Of a DNA stretch of 64,000 bases, positions 11,297 to 24,000 are shown one piece after another; position 1 is the stretch's first letter, and each line of letters begins with the position of its first letter. The notes beneath the pieces are model-generated. The model did not search any database. It saw only the letters and a list, made by a program, of their open reading frames with translations, and had not been told where the DNA came from. This DNA comes from Sclerurus mexicanus (Eukaryota; Chordata; Aves; Passeriformes; Furnariidae): assembly GCA_013396755.1 (NCBI GenBank), contig VWZF01003010.1, positions 178,955-242,954 of the forward strand, given 5' to 3'. Both the position numbers and the translations under genes were made by a program.

Positions 11297-14281
11297 AAGA
11301 ATCCAAGCATCTTTTCATCCCTATTGATGACAAACACATTGCTTGAGAATCTATTTTCATGTAGCTTTTGGGTTTCTCTAACATTTTCAAACGTTTAGGG
11401 CACAGTCTGGAAACTAAGCTGACAGACACCACCCTTGAGCAATACTGGCTTGCCACTGACCTCGTGCACCAGTCAAAAAGAATAGCCTGCTCCATCTTTT
11501 ACCCTGGCACGTGACTTCAAAAAAATCAAACAAGCGTTTCTCATTACACTTATTAAATTTGAGTATGGCTTGTTATTAATTGACTGAGGTAAAACAAAAC
11601 CCTCTCACCGTAAAACATAATTATTTAAGCTAAAGTGCTGATGACTTAAAATGTCATGTTATAGCATATAATCTATGTTAAAATGAAAGATAGAAACACC
11701 TCCTTTGCCCTAATTGCACTGAATTCAGTGCATTTGTTATGACCAGAAAAGTGAGACTGGAGAAGAATGCAGGATATGGGTGCTGTGTTTTATCAGCCAC
11801 CAGCTGCCAAGGCTTTCTCTTTCTTTATGGATACAGCCTATCAATGAGCTACAGCAAAACCTTCCAGGGCCATGCCTATGACTAATCAAAGAGTGTATTT
11901 ACCTCTTATGTAGAAGCAGCACAGTATGATTTGCTTCACATATGTCCCCAAAGGTGTCTGTGGACTGGTGGGTTCCTTGTAGTCCCTTTCTTTCTCAAGC
12001 AGTTTCTAGTTTTCTGGTGTACTTTAATTTGGAGGGGGAAAGGGATTCCTAATAATAAATAACTCATCTATCATACTTAGATTCATGAAGTGACTTTTCT
12101 TCACCAAAGAGAATTGCAAATTACTGGCTAGTTCATCCCTTCTGATTTTTGCCATGGAAGAGAAAGCTCATTCAAATAGTGCAGAAATCTGTCAGAGGAG
12201 GGAGCTGATCGTGACACTGTCACCCCCCCCTTTGCCTGTAGCTCGAAGGATGGCTGTGTGTATGAATTCTGCCTGACTGGAGGTCCGCTGAGATTTCGGG
12301 CTGAGAAGGAGCTCAAGTAAAATGTGTGTCCTGGGCAGTCACAAACCCAGGAGGACCAACATTATATATGGCATAAATGTCTGATAAATCCACATGGGAA
12401 TGCACATGGAAGTAATGACTTGGCTTAATCAATAGCAGCTGTTAGATTCACTTTTATGCTATTGTATCTCAGGAGGGCATTAGGTGTTTTGGTGTGTAAT
12501 GGGTCCTGCAAGATCTGTGACAAAAAGTGTAGTTTGGGGGAAACAATGTAAAAGGTCTCAGCCCTTCTTCAAATGCATCAAAAATCTGTGGGGTGTTGCT
12601 GGAATCTCCTAATTTTGGCAGCCTCATAAATTTTTGTGGCTGAGCTGGAGGTGTCCATAGTTAAATCATCAGCAACTAACGATGAGCATTGTGCAGTCTC
12701 ACCTTTATTCACCTTCTGAGCAAGGCAGAATCAAAACCCTAAATTATGCATCTAGGCCCCCCTTCAAAATCAGAAAAGCCTGCTGCCTGAGAGCGGCTTG
12801 ACACAAGCTGACATGGTGAGCCAGGAACCAGTAGGAAAAATTTTATCTGGTTACTCTGTAAAGATTAATTATCATGGGGACTGTTCCCCAGGTCTCCTTT
12901 TGTCCTGCCAAATGTTTTAACCGAGGGTTAGAGAATCACTGACATTTCTCCCCCTACTTTGTTTATTCAGTGCCATTTTTCCTCTCTTTTGGTGGTGAAT
13001 ACCCTCTCCTCAGTCAGGCCTTCTCTGCAGGAAGGGATATGAGCTGGAGTCAGCCCCATGACAGAGTGTGAGTCCATGAGTACGTGCTCCAACCCCCAAG
13101 CTGGCAGACAGACTTTTGCTTATAGGAGAGGTGCCTGAGAGGGGGAGGAGAAACAGCTCCTTTTTCCAGGGGGCTCTGAATTCAGACAGATATATTAGGC
13201 ATGTTCAGAGCATGCACTGAAACAGTAAAACATTTCCACAGAAGCTATTTTTCATAGTATGAAGACATGCCCTAACAAAAATTCACTTGCAGAAAGCTGA
13301 AGGATCTCACTAGTGCTCTGTTCCTTTCCTTCTTTGTATTCTACAGGGTAAAAGCAAAGCCAGAAAGGACATCAAGAGGTTTGTTTTCTTTTTTTTTTCC
13401 CTGACTTGACATAGCCTTGCAAAAGAGAGTATTTTCTTTTTCAGCCCCTCCTGTGTTTGAGACATTGGTATTTGCCTTCCAATTCTGCTCTTGCCATTGA
13501 AAGAGGATTACTCCAGTGGATCCTCCTTGTGACAGAATAGAGTTTGACAACAAACACAGAGAAACAGCATCCTAAGCAAAGGGGATTTGAATGTTTCTAT
13601 ATAAACTGTGTTCACTGTCCACTCCTTCACCAGTCCAGCTCATTCACTTATATAGCACAAAGCATAGGGTTTCATTGTAATCTCAAAGGTATATAACTCA
13701 CACCTTCTGTGAAACTTCAGTCAGGAAGAGGCAAAATTAAAACCTTTCCAGCAGAATGTGTGCATATGGACACTATGGACCTGTACATACACCTTCCATA
13801 CCATAGTTTTTCCAGGCACCTGTTTACTAGCATACATTGGCTCCAAGATCAGCTGTTGTAGGCAGAGCAGAAACCCAGAGAAGAGCACTTCTTCATCTAT
13901 GAAGCTTGGAGCCATGTTCACAACCCCTGCATGAGCTCTACAGATCTCCAGGGTGGAGCTGGTCTTATGGAGGGCTGAGGGAAGGGCTAGGGAATGAGAC
14001 ACCCCTGAGAGTGATAACAAGTAAATCATGCATGATGGTATGACCTACAAGTTCAGCTGAAACCAGATATTCTTTCTCCCCAAAGCAACTGGTTCCTCCA
14101 TGGAGCCACAACAGCAATGGATGCTATTCAGCATAGACCTCTTTAAATGTTGGCAGCATTGATGCCAGGGCTTAAGGACATCTGGGCATATTCACGATAG
14201 AATAGCAGTGGTAGATCTGCCACAGTAATGTCTGGTGCCTCCAGAACAGTCATGTGTGAGCATCAAAACAATACTGTCCCC
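11297..14281. other. Spacer without recognisable gene
   Basis: About 3 kb with no supported gene or repeat family. Frames reach 102 codons (minus, 13721-14029) and resemble no protein I know. There is a C run near 12225 and T runs near 13391. Composition is mixed, with slightly GC-richer text near 13000-13160. Confidence 0.6.
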
Positions 14282-14297
14282 TTTTTTTTTTTTTTTT
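14282..14297. repeat. (T)16 homopolymer
   Basis: Sixteen consecutive T. It might be the reversed poly(A) tail of a minus-strand retrocopy, but the sequence next to it is not recognisable as a gene copy. Confidence 0.9.
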
Positions 14298-14579
14298 GTG
14301 TAGTGAAAGATCATCCAGAATCAACCCAGTAAAAAGAATTTCATAAAATCTCACACCATTGACTTGTAAATGGAATTGAATCTGTAGAGTCTACATAATG
14401 ATCCTATCAAAAAGGGAAGGAGCTATCACATTCATATAACAGATGAGATATGAAATGACTACTATGGCAGATGAACACCCCAGAGGTATTTTGCTTTATT
14501 CTACTCACTGCGTTTATATCTCCAGTTTCTCTAATTTTAGTTATTTTTTTCCTCAGGTCTCAAGCCAAGAACAGAAAGA
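14298..14579. other. Spacer between two low-complexity tracts
   Basis: No gene is seen. Two overlapping plus-strand frames that begin here owe their length to the homopyrimidine tract and the N gap that follow. Confidence 0.6.
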
Positions 14580-14627
14580 CTTTTCCTTCTTTCTTTCTTT
14601 CTCTCCCCCCCCCCCCTCTTTTCTTTT
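14580..14627 (+). repeat. Homopyrimidine tract with C12 run
   Basis: Forty-eight consecutive pyrimidines on the + strand: CTTT-type repeats leading into twelve consecutive C (14605-14616), then a T-rich end. Polypurine/polypyrimidine DNA of this kind can adopt triplex structure and is hard for polymerases to copy. The assembly breaks 17 bases later, which fits. Confidence 0.93.
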
Positions 14628-14644
14628 ATACACCTACTCTACTA

Positions 14645-14663
14645 NNNNNNNNNNNNNNNNNNN
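14645..14663. other. Assembly gap (19 N)
   Basis: Nineteen unknown bases. The size is probably an estimate, so real sequence of different length may be missing here. Any frame crossing it is unreliable. Confidence 0.99.
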
Positions 14664-16766
14664 ACAAATAACCTCATACAGAAGTCAATAATATAAATAC
14701 TTATGTTTCCAAGGTCAGTGTTGGGGCTTTATTAAAACTGATTTTTCACAATGTATTTCTCTGCTGTTTCTTCTGCTGTTTCTGCTAGAAACCTTCCAGT
14801 CATTTCCCCTTCCCTATAGTCATCATTTGGGTTGCCGAAAAGTTAAAGTACTTGCAGCAAACAGGGGCCGAGTAGTAACAGGTTTACCTTCCTCACTAAC
14901 GAAATTAGGAAAATCAGATGCAAAGCCCTCCTCCCTCCCCTTCTAACCCTCACACATTCCTTTACATCTCTTCATCCCTTTCCCCCTTCTCCTATGGCCC
15001 CTCTGCTCAGCATTTTGATTAGTGACTACTTAAAATAATCAGAACAGCCACTTAACTGGGAGTCTCACACTCGCACCTGAAGCTAAAACACAGTGTCATA
15101 AAAATGAAAAGTCATCAGAATCGCAAAGACTGCCGTTTGCATGCAGCTGCCAGTAGAATATATTCATACAGCAGTGATTGTGCAGTGCTGCTGTTAGTCA
15201 GCACGGGCTGGATTAGTACACAGACCCTTCTATCACTGCCCTCCAGGGATTCACACCCTGGGTTTAATTAGGGTTTGTGCCTGGTTCTGCTTCAGAGAGA
15301 CGCTGAGTTAAGTGCAGCCCCAGTGTATTGTGCTGGATGACCTCTGTCTATATGGAACATGATCCTGCTGTGGCATACACAACACACATGCACACCCTCA
15401 CTCACATTCTCCTACCCCTTTTTTAAAAATCATTGCCAATACTACAGTGCAAAAGCTGGAGGGTACTGGTTAAACTGTGTACTTTGTACTTATTAAACAT
15501 TGCTGGCCACAGGGAATGAAATGAGCCAGGGCTCATTCACAGGAAGTGTTGTTGGCGCTCCCTAATTGTATAGAACAATATAATCCAATGTGATGTAATG
15601 AAGATCTATGGAGAAAACTAGCCTTTTCCTTTGAATAGAATGCCAATGTATTTCAATTTTTATTTCATTCACTAGCAGGTTGAGAGATGAAAAGCACAAT
15701 GTGATCTTCCACCATATACTAATAACACATATGCCCTATACACATGGATATTCCGTATAAAAATATAACTGTAAACAAGGTATAGAGTGGTGGGTAAACA
15801 GAGAGAACAAGAATTTGAGAGTTAAAACTGCTGCTAAATCAATCCTTCATGCCTCTTTCCCATTACAAAAAGGAAGGAAAATGTCCCATATTGTGCCCAG
15901 AGCTTAGCTAGCAACCTTTGAATTACCAAGTGCTACTGAAAGTGTAGTGCATTTAACTTTAATCTTATTTAAACTTTTTTATTCTCTTTCATTGCTTTCG
16001 TTTGAAAGGCCCTCAAGGAAGCTTGTGAAATGTGTATTAGCTACCTGAAAGAGCAGTTGTCTCCTAGATGAATAAATATTTAGAAACTATTCCAAAGTTC
16101 CCTGGAGCCAATGGAATTTTTTCCATTGATTTCTGTCAGCTTGTATAATACCTTTAGGCAGTTGTCTAAAAGAAACAGTTTTGCCAATTTTATATTTATA
16201 TTTTCCAGTTAGATTAGTGATTGAATAGAGACAAATTAGGAAAGCCTTGCACAACTGGAGCAAATAGAGTGACTTGTGTTACTATAACTTGTTTCCCTTG
16301 TTCCACTTTTGTCTCTCCTTCCTTGGTATTTACCACAGGTGCCAGGGATGTAGACTTTGTGCAGAGCAGTACTGTACAGAAGAGCACAGCACAGCAGCAA
16401 ACTGGGGATAGAAAACAGACAAAATGCTTGCCACCATGAACAGAACTGAGCATGGGGTTACTATGAATGGTAGCTTACATGGATTTTACTGACTTGGTCA
16501 CATAGAAAAATTTTACACCTATGTCTCCTTTTTCATATTAACCACTGTAACCTGCATGATTTTGTTAAACCTCAAATCGTGCTTTTTTCAGCGATTTCCT
16601 TGTTAACAGTGTCCCTGTGTGAGCCTTGTTCAGAAGAAACACAGAGAGGAAAGCAGAATGGCAGATTTGAAGGGGTATGATGAAGGGAAAAGGCCAGAAG
16701 GGACGAATGTATGAGATGTCTAAGTACAACCAAGGAAAAAGCATGGAAATGTTTGCTTGCTTATAA
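14664..16766. other. Spacer; part resembles candidate conserved non-coding DNA
   Basis: No coding gene is seen. The part at 15030-15350 differs from its surroundings. It has few simple repeats, evenly mixed bases, and a cluster of common transcription-factor words: a TTTGCAT half-octamer near 15137, an E-box CAGCTG near 15146, and TAAT/ATTA cores near 15212 and 15266. This is suggestive only. A weak CA-rich run lies near 15378-15400. The rest is ordinary spacer. Confidence 0.5.
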
Positions 16767-16811
16767 GCAAGATCCAAGAATTACCCAAATCAAAAATTAC
16801 TTTATGAACAT
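16767..16811 (+). repeat. Dispersed direct repeat, left copy
   Basis: This 45-base segment, starting GCAAGATCCAAGAATTAC, matches 17684-17728 at 42 of 45 positions without gaps. Clear similarity does not extend into either flank. The spacing between copies is 917 bases. Two copies this similar in otherwise unrelated flanks suggest parts of an interspersed repeat, or the ends of an inserted segment. Confidence 0.9.
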
Positions 16812-17683
16812 AGGAAGTTTGACTGCCGGGCTAAGGCTAAATTTAAATACAGTTAAACACTGAGAAAAAACTTCTTAATGACCTCCACTCCTGTAAAGGT
16901 TGAGATGATCAGTCTGAAGTCTGAGCAAGCAGACTGAAAAGCAAGATTAATGAAACAGAAAGGAAGCATAACACACCTTGTTTAAAGAAGGAATGATGTT
17001 TAAAAGGAATGATGTTTTTCATTTTACTAGCTCCCAGCTCATATTCCTATAATATAAGAGATATAAGAGAAGGCCCCATTGCTTCGTTCTCCAGCAACTC
17101 TGGTATCTGCTTACTACTGACTTTGCAGCCTTGACCCCACTACTTCACTTAGCTTCCACAGAGGAACTCCTGGAGGCCCTTCCTCATACCACAGGCCCCA
17201 AAGGGCTGGCCAGTGTCCCTGCAAGCCTGCACCAGCCAAGCTGGCACCTGCTGTGCACTAGGTGACAACTGTGTCCCTTCCAACCCTGGGGAAGCAAAGG
17301 GAAACCCATTGTGTCTGCCACATGATGGGGCTCCAGGGAGACAGAAGCTGTTGAGCCAGATTATACAAGAACTAAGGAACTCACAAAATTTTTATTGGCG
17401 TTTAAATATATATTTAGGGACTGTTCTGCGCATGTAGTATTTAATTTCCACATATGGTTGTTTGCTGTTGTTGAAGTCCATGTTTAAGCATCTTAAAAAA
17501 ACCCATCTCTATTATACCCCATGCACATGAGTATCACCGAAAAACCAAATACACTTTGTCACCTTGGTGTGTGAGAGGGAGCCCAGGCCCAGGTAGACAA
17601 GGACCCCTCCACAGAGGAATGTAGATCTGCTCATACAGCATGTACTGCTGCATGAGGGACCAAGGCTTGTGTCCATCTTAGAG
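16812..17683. other. Segment between direct repeats; possible LTR-type remnant
   Basis: About 870 bases flanked by the two 45-base repeats. It is GC-richer than its surroundings in the middle (17060-17350). It contains TATAAGAGA at about 17053-17070 followed by a 'CCCATTGCTTCGTTCTCC'-like stretch that would suit the start region of a retroviral-type LTR. A small internal duplication, GGAATGATGTTT twice, lies at about 16989-17016. I see no gag, pol or env similarity. An old LTR-element remnant is inference only; a duplicated non-mobile segment is an alternative. Confidence 0.25.
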
Positions 17684-17728
17684 GCAAGATCCAAGAATTA
17701 CTCAAATCATAAATTACCTTATGAACAT
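17684..17728 (+). repeat. Dispersed direct repeat, right copy
   Basis: Second copy of the 45-base repeat, in the same orientation as 16767-16811, with three substitutions. The sequence immediately before each copy is only vaguely alike, and the sequence after is unrelated. Confidence 0.9.
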
Positions 17729-20700
17729 CGTCATTTTTCCTCCTGTTAGATGTTGACAGGCTTTGCTGTCTGACCCAGTTCTCAATGACAATGCAGCATT
17801 CCTGTCTTTTACTTTAAAGTGCAACAGGCCCTTGTTGAGTCTATTTAATAACCCTCAGTATTTGTTTATTTCACTCTTTGATAAAAACCAAATTTTTTTT
17901 GCTTCATTGGGAACGTACTAAATTAATATGCATTGCCAGATATTTTTTCAGATGAGAAGTACCTGATTCTTCACTGACCTGCACCTTGCAACCACTCTGC
18001 AGCTACAAAGGTTGATGTTTCCATTAGGCATAGGGGATGTAATAACTTGGTCCAGTATATTAACTAATCTGCGTCCCTTCCACACCTACCTCTTTCACAC
18101 AGGAGACTACATGGAAATATTAGGAGAATCCTGATTTGAGCTTTTAGAAGAGGAAGGATCGCCCAAAAGAGTGAGAAAACAGTCTCACAAAAACACTGAC
18201 TCCAGTTTTTCACAAGGAGAAATTTACCATTTACACTCCAACCAGATCTTCTTACCACTAAAACGTGGGCTGCAGATTCCTCTCTTTGTCATGCCGACAG
18301 TGTCTCCAAGCATGGTGTTCTGATCAGAATTGCCTCATCCTAACTCATTCAGATGCCCTTCCTGTGAGTCAGAAGCATCAACACACCGACTCAATATCTC
18401 CAGTGTTCCTGCTTCTTCCCCAGCCACTCAGCAGGGATACAGAGTCTCTGGCAGAGGAGAACACAGGCAGTGCATATGGAGGTGGTGGAGAGCAGGAGAG
18501 CAAAGGCTGATATGTTGTCACCTTACAAGAGTTGCTATGTTCTTTTCCTTCTACTTTTGTATGGCTTCACCCCCCTCCCATGGTCTAGACCCAAACAACA
18601 TTTTATTTCCTTAACTGTATACAGCCTGCAGGTAGAAGGTAAAAATTCAGGGAGTGCTCCCTCACAGGTCATCCACTCACATTGGCTTTCCAGTGCTTTC
18701 TCATGGGGGCACTTTTGTGAAGTCTTTCTCGCAGTCTCACATCTAAAAGTGCTTTTCTCATTAGAGAGGTTCAGGCAGGGCAGGTCTTAGCAGTAGTATT
18801 TTCGTGTGGAGGAAGAACTGCACCACAGCTAACAATAAGCACTTCTTCAAGAGCTAATTGAAGATAGAATGTATAACACCATCTGTAACCAGCCATCTGG
18901 TGATTCCCAATAACACTGCCTTCCACACCACAAGGAGGGGAGGAATTTATAGAATAGCAATCTACTTTAAACAATCTGATTTGGATAAAACGTGAGCCCC
19001 TCTTTGCCACCTCCTCAGCTATTATCCGTATTCAAACTGTGTGAAACCACAGCTCTTGTGAGGCTTTTAAAAAAATTGCTATAGGACTATGAATAATAAT
19101 GATGATAATAATCAGAAATGTATTTATTAGTTACCTTTGAACTTTCAGATTCCAGCTGGACAAGATGCAGAAAACTAAAACCTCAGGAGAGTCTTTTTTC
19201 ATGGAAATGACAGACCAGTTTTGCTTTCCCAGGGGACAGTGTTAGCAGAGATAAGTATCTAAAGTTAGGAATGATTATCTGAGTTGAACTTACAAACCTT
19301 TTGCAGTTCACCATTATTCCCCATGCCTTCTCTTACTAATACATGAAGGGACTGTAAATTAATGACCACCAACCTGTCAGTTGTGAATCAACAATATATT
19401 TTACTCACAGGAATGCAAAATCAAAACAAATCCCCCTCAAACACCAGTGGTTTCTGATGTGCTCTTGGAACATAAAAACATCTGACATTATTTTTGCCAC
19501 ATATCATTAGTGAAATTTGAACCTGTGCTGAATCCTCCAGCGGCCTTTTCTTTAAACTGTGAGAGAATTTTAGCAACTGCATTTGGTACCCTTGCAAACA
19601 CAGGCAGAGACTGGTAATAGGGACAGACCTTCACTTTGAGCAACACAAATGGCACCAACTATAATAAATATGAGGAGTGATTCCCAAACCGAAGACTGGC
19701 AAATAGTTACCCAGCTGCTACAGAAATAGCAAGATAGATTTTTTTTTTTTTTTAAAGAAAAGAAATTAAATGAAATGGATATTAGCTGGAAACATCTGTG
19801 TTCACCACAGAGCAAAATGCATATTCAGCAGCCAGTTTATTGGCTCTTTAGAGGATGTGAATGGTGCATTGTAAATAATGACACGCCTGTAATAAATTCC
19901 CAGTAAAAAAGAGAGGGGGACTGAGCCTGTTCCTCCCACAATTCACATTTCTGGGTCCCTGCTGTGAGTGATGATTCACAGCAGTCACAAATTCCTGTTT
20001 TCAAAATGCTATTGTATACTCCAGGGCTTTCATTAAGTTTTACACTAGCAAGGGAAATTTAAAACTTGAGAGAAAGAGAGAGAGGCTCTGTGGTGACATT
20101 CATTTAACACTCACTGTACTGCACTGATAGATGTGATAGGAGGGTGCATGTCAGAAATCAGTCTGTGTTGCTTTCTTTAAATGTAAAGAACGGTGCATGA
20201 AACCCTGACAGTGTGTAAGAAACAATTCAAAAACTACCAAAATTGTGACTTGACAGCTTTTGTGTTTTGGAGGTGTATAAAACATTGCATAAATGTATTG
20301 GGCTTCAGCATTTAATTTGTGCTCCTATGGGACAGGCAGCTGTCTTAATTTCCTTCCTGATGCAAGTATATCAGTACTGTGAGCGTTATGTATAAAAGAT
20401 GTACTGCTCCAGCCTCACAGTTCCAGGACTGAGCTAGCTGCAAAGAAAGATCTCATTGCAGAGAATATACCTTTTCCTGTCAAAGCTGGGTATCAAGATG
20501 TGCAGATGAATTTTCGTACCCTGACCAGGGAATTCCTAGAACATCATTCTGGTGCATGGAGTTCCAGCATATTCCCTCCACTGGGCCTTTCACCTCCAGG
20601 ACATGGTTTTATATTCAGTCTACATCATTTCAGCCAAACGGTTGTTCTACAGCTGCAAAGCGCACTAATGAGATGAGTTTTTGGCAGACTCACAAAGTTC

Positions 20701-20924
20701 TCAGTGCCCAGAGTTACACATGTTGTACACTGTCTGCTGGCTACCTCTGTTTGCACTTAAGGAGGCACTGTAAGATATTTTTTTTTTTAGCAGAAGATAT
20801 ATTGCCCAGTAGCTAAAATGTTGTACAAGCTTCTTCTCACACTAGTGAATTTGCCATACCCTGCTTATTTAGAAAGGAGGCATCCTTATTCTCGGCTAAA
20901 TTAAGGGCAGATTTTCCAAGAACC
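17729..20924. other. Spacer; one candidate conserved block
   Basis: No supported gene. Short frames (up to 106 codons at 18470-18790) overlap in several phases and resemble nothing known. A 15-T run lies at 19739-19753. The interval 19830-20130 looks unlike its flanks: mixed composition, ATTA/TAAT words, a TGAGTGATGATTCACA imperfect palindrome near 19966-19981, and a GA-rich run near 20070-20095. A TATAAAAG word at 20391-20398 lies 24-26 bases before a CTCACAG initiator-like site, but there is no other promoter evidence. Confidence 0.5.
19739..19753. repeat. (T)15 homopolymer
   Basis: Fifteen consecutive T followed by an AAAGAAAAGAAATTAAA purine-rich stretch. No recognisable retrocopy adjoins it. 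Confidence 0.9.
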
Positions 20925-21035
20925 AGGGCCAAATTCTGCTCCATTATTTCATTTTTTTCTTTACCCAAGTGCAATTTCATCTTTTCATTGGGATTTCTCA
21001 AGCAAAGGCAAGATGTCTGTCTCTCATATGGGTGT
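20925..21035 (+). repeat. Ancient palindromic-type interspersed repeat fragment
   Basis: GGGCCAAATTCTGCTCC at about 20936-20952 is the terminal motif of an old high-copy amniote repeat. Its consensus, as I recall it, runs 'GGGCCAAATTCTGCTCTCAGTTACAC...TTCAATGGGAGTT...' and ends in the reverse complement of its start. The following ACCCAAGTGCAATTTCAT and TTTCATTGGGATTT stretches fit the middle of that consensus in order. Similarity is patchy. I give no family name. Confidence 0.45.
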
Positions 21036-24000
21036 AGTATAATTTTCTTCTTCTTTTTTGCTCTAAAATTTAAAGCCTTCTGTCACAATTTTTAGCTATC
21101 ATTACTGAGTTCAGAGTTTCACACTGAGAGCTGCACCCAACACAGGTATGAAGACATGGGAGCACGAAATAAAAGCAGTTCAGATTCTGCCTAATAAAAG
21201 TCTGTAACACTTCATCAACATCTCAACCTTATTAATTTCAGGGTCATTTTAAGATGGAATTTGTGAATTTTGTGCAGTTTTCCACTTGAACAAGAGATTG
21301 GTGTAAATCTTGGAAACTGACCCATTACATTTAATTAAAACACAAACAGAACTGAAAGTGTTGCTTCCCTTTCCCTTTGCACTTTTCATTTTCTCAAAAA
21401 TGGGTAAAAGTTTAATGCAGCTTTTGATTGTGTCTGAGTTTTGCTTTAAAAAACCAAACGTGTAAGGTGGGAAAATGCTTACAACATTAAGTAGTCAACT
21501 AAGGGCACTTCATTAATTTGCTTTGTTCAGGAATTGGAGCAGGGAAAATGCTCTAAAAGCACCAGACTGCAAGACTTCAGAGAAGCACCTGCATGATCCT
21601 ATCCCAGCTCCACATCTCCTTCCTTTCCCGTGCAGACGTCTTTGAGGCTATCCAGCCCTGCATGACAACACTCTCTCCACACCTCACCCCCACACTGAGC
21701 CAACATTTTGGGAGCCAGCACTGCAGGATTTGCAGCTCCATACCAGTTATTTAATTTTCCAGGGAGTACAGCTTCATCTTTCTGGGAAGCTGCTGCCTGC
21801 CAGCCAGCTGCCATTTCGTGGAGTGGCATTGATATAGCACACTCTAGAAGAATCAAGCCCTGCATGCTCTCAGAGAAGGTGTTATTTTTGATTCTTCTCT
21901 TCCTTTATTCTCACCTACGCTGAGGAACTACAGCTATTCAAAGTGACTGCCTCTGCCTGCTTGAGGTATGGAAAACAATTTGGGTTTTTTCTTTCCAGGG
22001 TAGGAGGAATGGCAGGGTGTCCTGGTGCTGCTGCCAGCAGGTGAATGGTCTGCGGGTCACTGCTCAAGCTCTTCTGATGGGGTCCCATGTGCAGGACAGC
22101 AGGGCAGCAGGGGTGCTAGATACTTTCTAATGTTACAGCCGTGTGACGTAATAAGGACAGAGAAAAGCAGATAGGCTTCATTTCTGCAAAGTAGTGTTCC
22201 TCTTGGGATCTTTTTACTTATTTTGTTTGTGAGATGGCTAACTGGAATTTTCAAAACGAGTGGGTGTTAAATGCCAGGTTCACTGACAAAAGATACGTTA
22301 AACTAGCTAGGGTAGATCTGCTGATAGTATTTGTTTTCCAAGATAATATTCAATCTGAGACTTGTTCTTAAGAAAGAAAGCTTTTTCTTTGCAAGATCCC
22401 TGAGGCAGAATAATGGAAACTGCTTTTTGCCCTTTACATAATGGAAAAGATGGATAGATTCATTTTTGGTGGTACTCAGAGATTCACACCATGAATCACC
22501 AGAATTAACTTTTCCTTAAACTCCATCATTTGGGAAAGATATTTGGTTTTGACTCTAAATTTTGATAGGTGTGTCTCTTCCTCTGTATAACACATAGTAA
22601 TTAGATTCATCTGAAGCTCTCAAAGGTGTAGGGCCCTAATTTTAATGTGGGATGGTTGGTGGGACAAGACTTTCACTTGAGAGTTTTATTGGTCTGAGAA
22701 AGCCCAAGTCTTTTGAATGCCATGGCATACTCCAAAACATATTTACTTCATGTTTCTGATAATAGAAGATGATGCAGGTCCATTTGGAAAAGACCAAGAC
22801 TGCAAGTTAAGATGTGAAAACTCAATTTGACAGAGCAAGCATTGTTTTCTAATTTCACAGATAATTCCTTTGCATAGGCAATGTAATGCAAATACATGTA
22901 TGCATTCATAACCTGAAAAAAATGAATTAATGTTCGTTTTTTCAGATCCTAAGCGCTATTTATATGCCCATTTTAAGCTAAACCATTGTAAATCATCTAG
23001 TTTTTAGAAAGCTGCTCCGTGTAATAAGGATGTTTTCCAGTATTACTTTTAATATATTATTGGATTATATTTCATATAAATAATTCACATATTTTCTCCT
23101 AATTCTAGGAATCTCTTTTCCCTGTCTCAAGGTGACTTTGAGCCTCGTCACTTTATTGCAGAATTCAGAGGTTTTCATCACCCTGTTTGCAAGTACCATT
23201 TCAGTGGTTAATCACATCAGGGACAGCTGTCTCCGGGGTGCCCTCTTTGATGCTGGCATGGAAAAAGCCTTTAAAGACCATTCCTTTGGTGCTACAAGCA
23301 CAAAATCAGCCACTGACATATGCCCTGCAGAGAGGGGAAGCCAGTAAAATGATATCACAGCTATTAAATGGGTTCAACTATTTTTGTCTTTTTTTTTTTC
23401 TATTCCAATAAATTTTTTGGAATCTACCCCACTGTCATTGATTCTACCCCAAGAGAAGGAAGCAGAAAATCAGTCACTGTGAGAGTCTGAAACATTTCAC
23501 AGCAAACTGTTTTCACCTCCCAGGAGAAACTGAAATATGTTCCCAAATAGAGGACTCGGAAACTTTTCTCTGAATTTCAGGAATGTGAATTATTCCTATT
23601 GAAGACAGAGCATGAGAGAGAAGCGAGAAGAGTAGCTGCAGTTTCCCATCACAGCCTTATTCTTCCCTTCACCACTTATCAACATGTAAACTTTGTTTTC
23701 TCAGGAGTAATGATTTTACAACCACTAGAGACAATAGGAAATGTCAGATAAGAGACTCATTACACATCAAAACAGCCCAGCTTGACAAGACTGGGACAAA
23801 ATTCAGGAAGAATGAATGGAATTTTATATGGTTATGTTTTGTTTAAAAGTAGCCACTGAAGAAAAATATAATGTGTTAATTTTTGTTTAAACTCTATGCT
23901 CATGGTACTTTTTTTTTTAACCTCTCTGTATCACAACAGAAGGCTGACTGAAAAGAGAACTCTACATTCAGTGCTGCCATGTAATTTTCAACTTTGGGGA

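Noticed and set aside
14443..14691. Frames crossing the N gap
   Set aside because: They contain unknown residues and low-complexity Phe/Pro/Ser runs from the homopyrimidine tract.
20391..20420. TATAAAAG plus initiator-like CTCACAG
   Set aside because: One TATA word of this length is expected by chance in 64 kb, and no transcript or ORF follows.
23109..23347. Exon-like frame after CTCCTAATTCTAG
   Set aside because: A donor-like CAAGGTGAC follows only about 20 bases later. Two phases are equally open, and no protein family is recognised.
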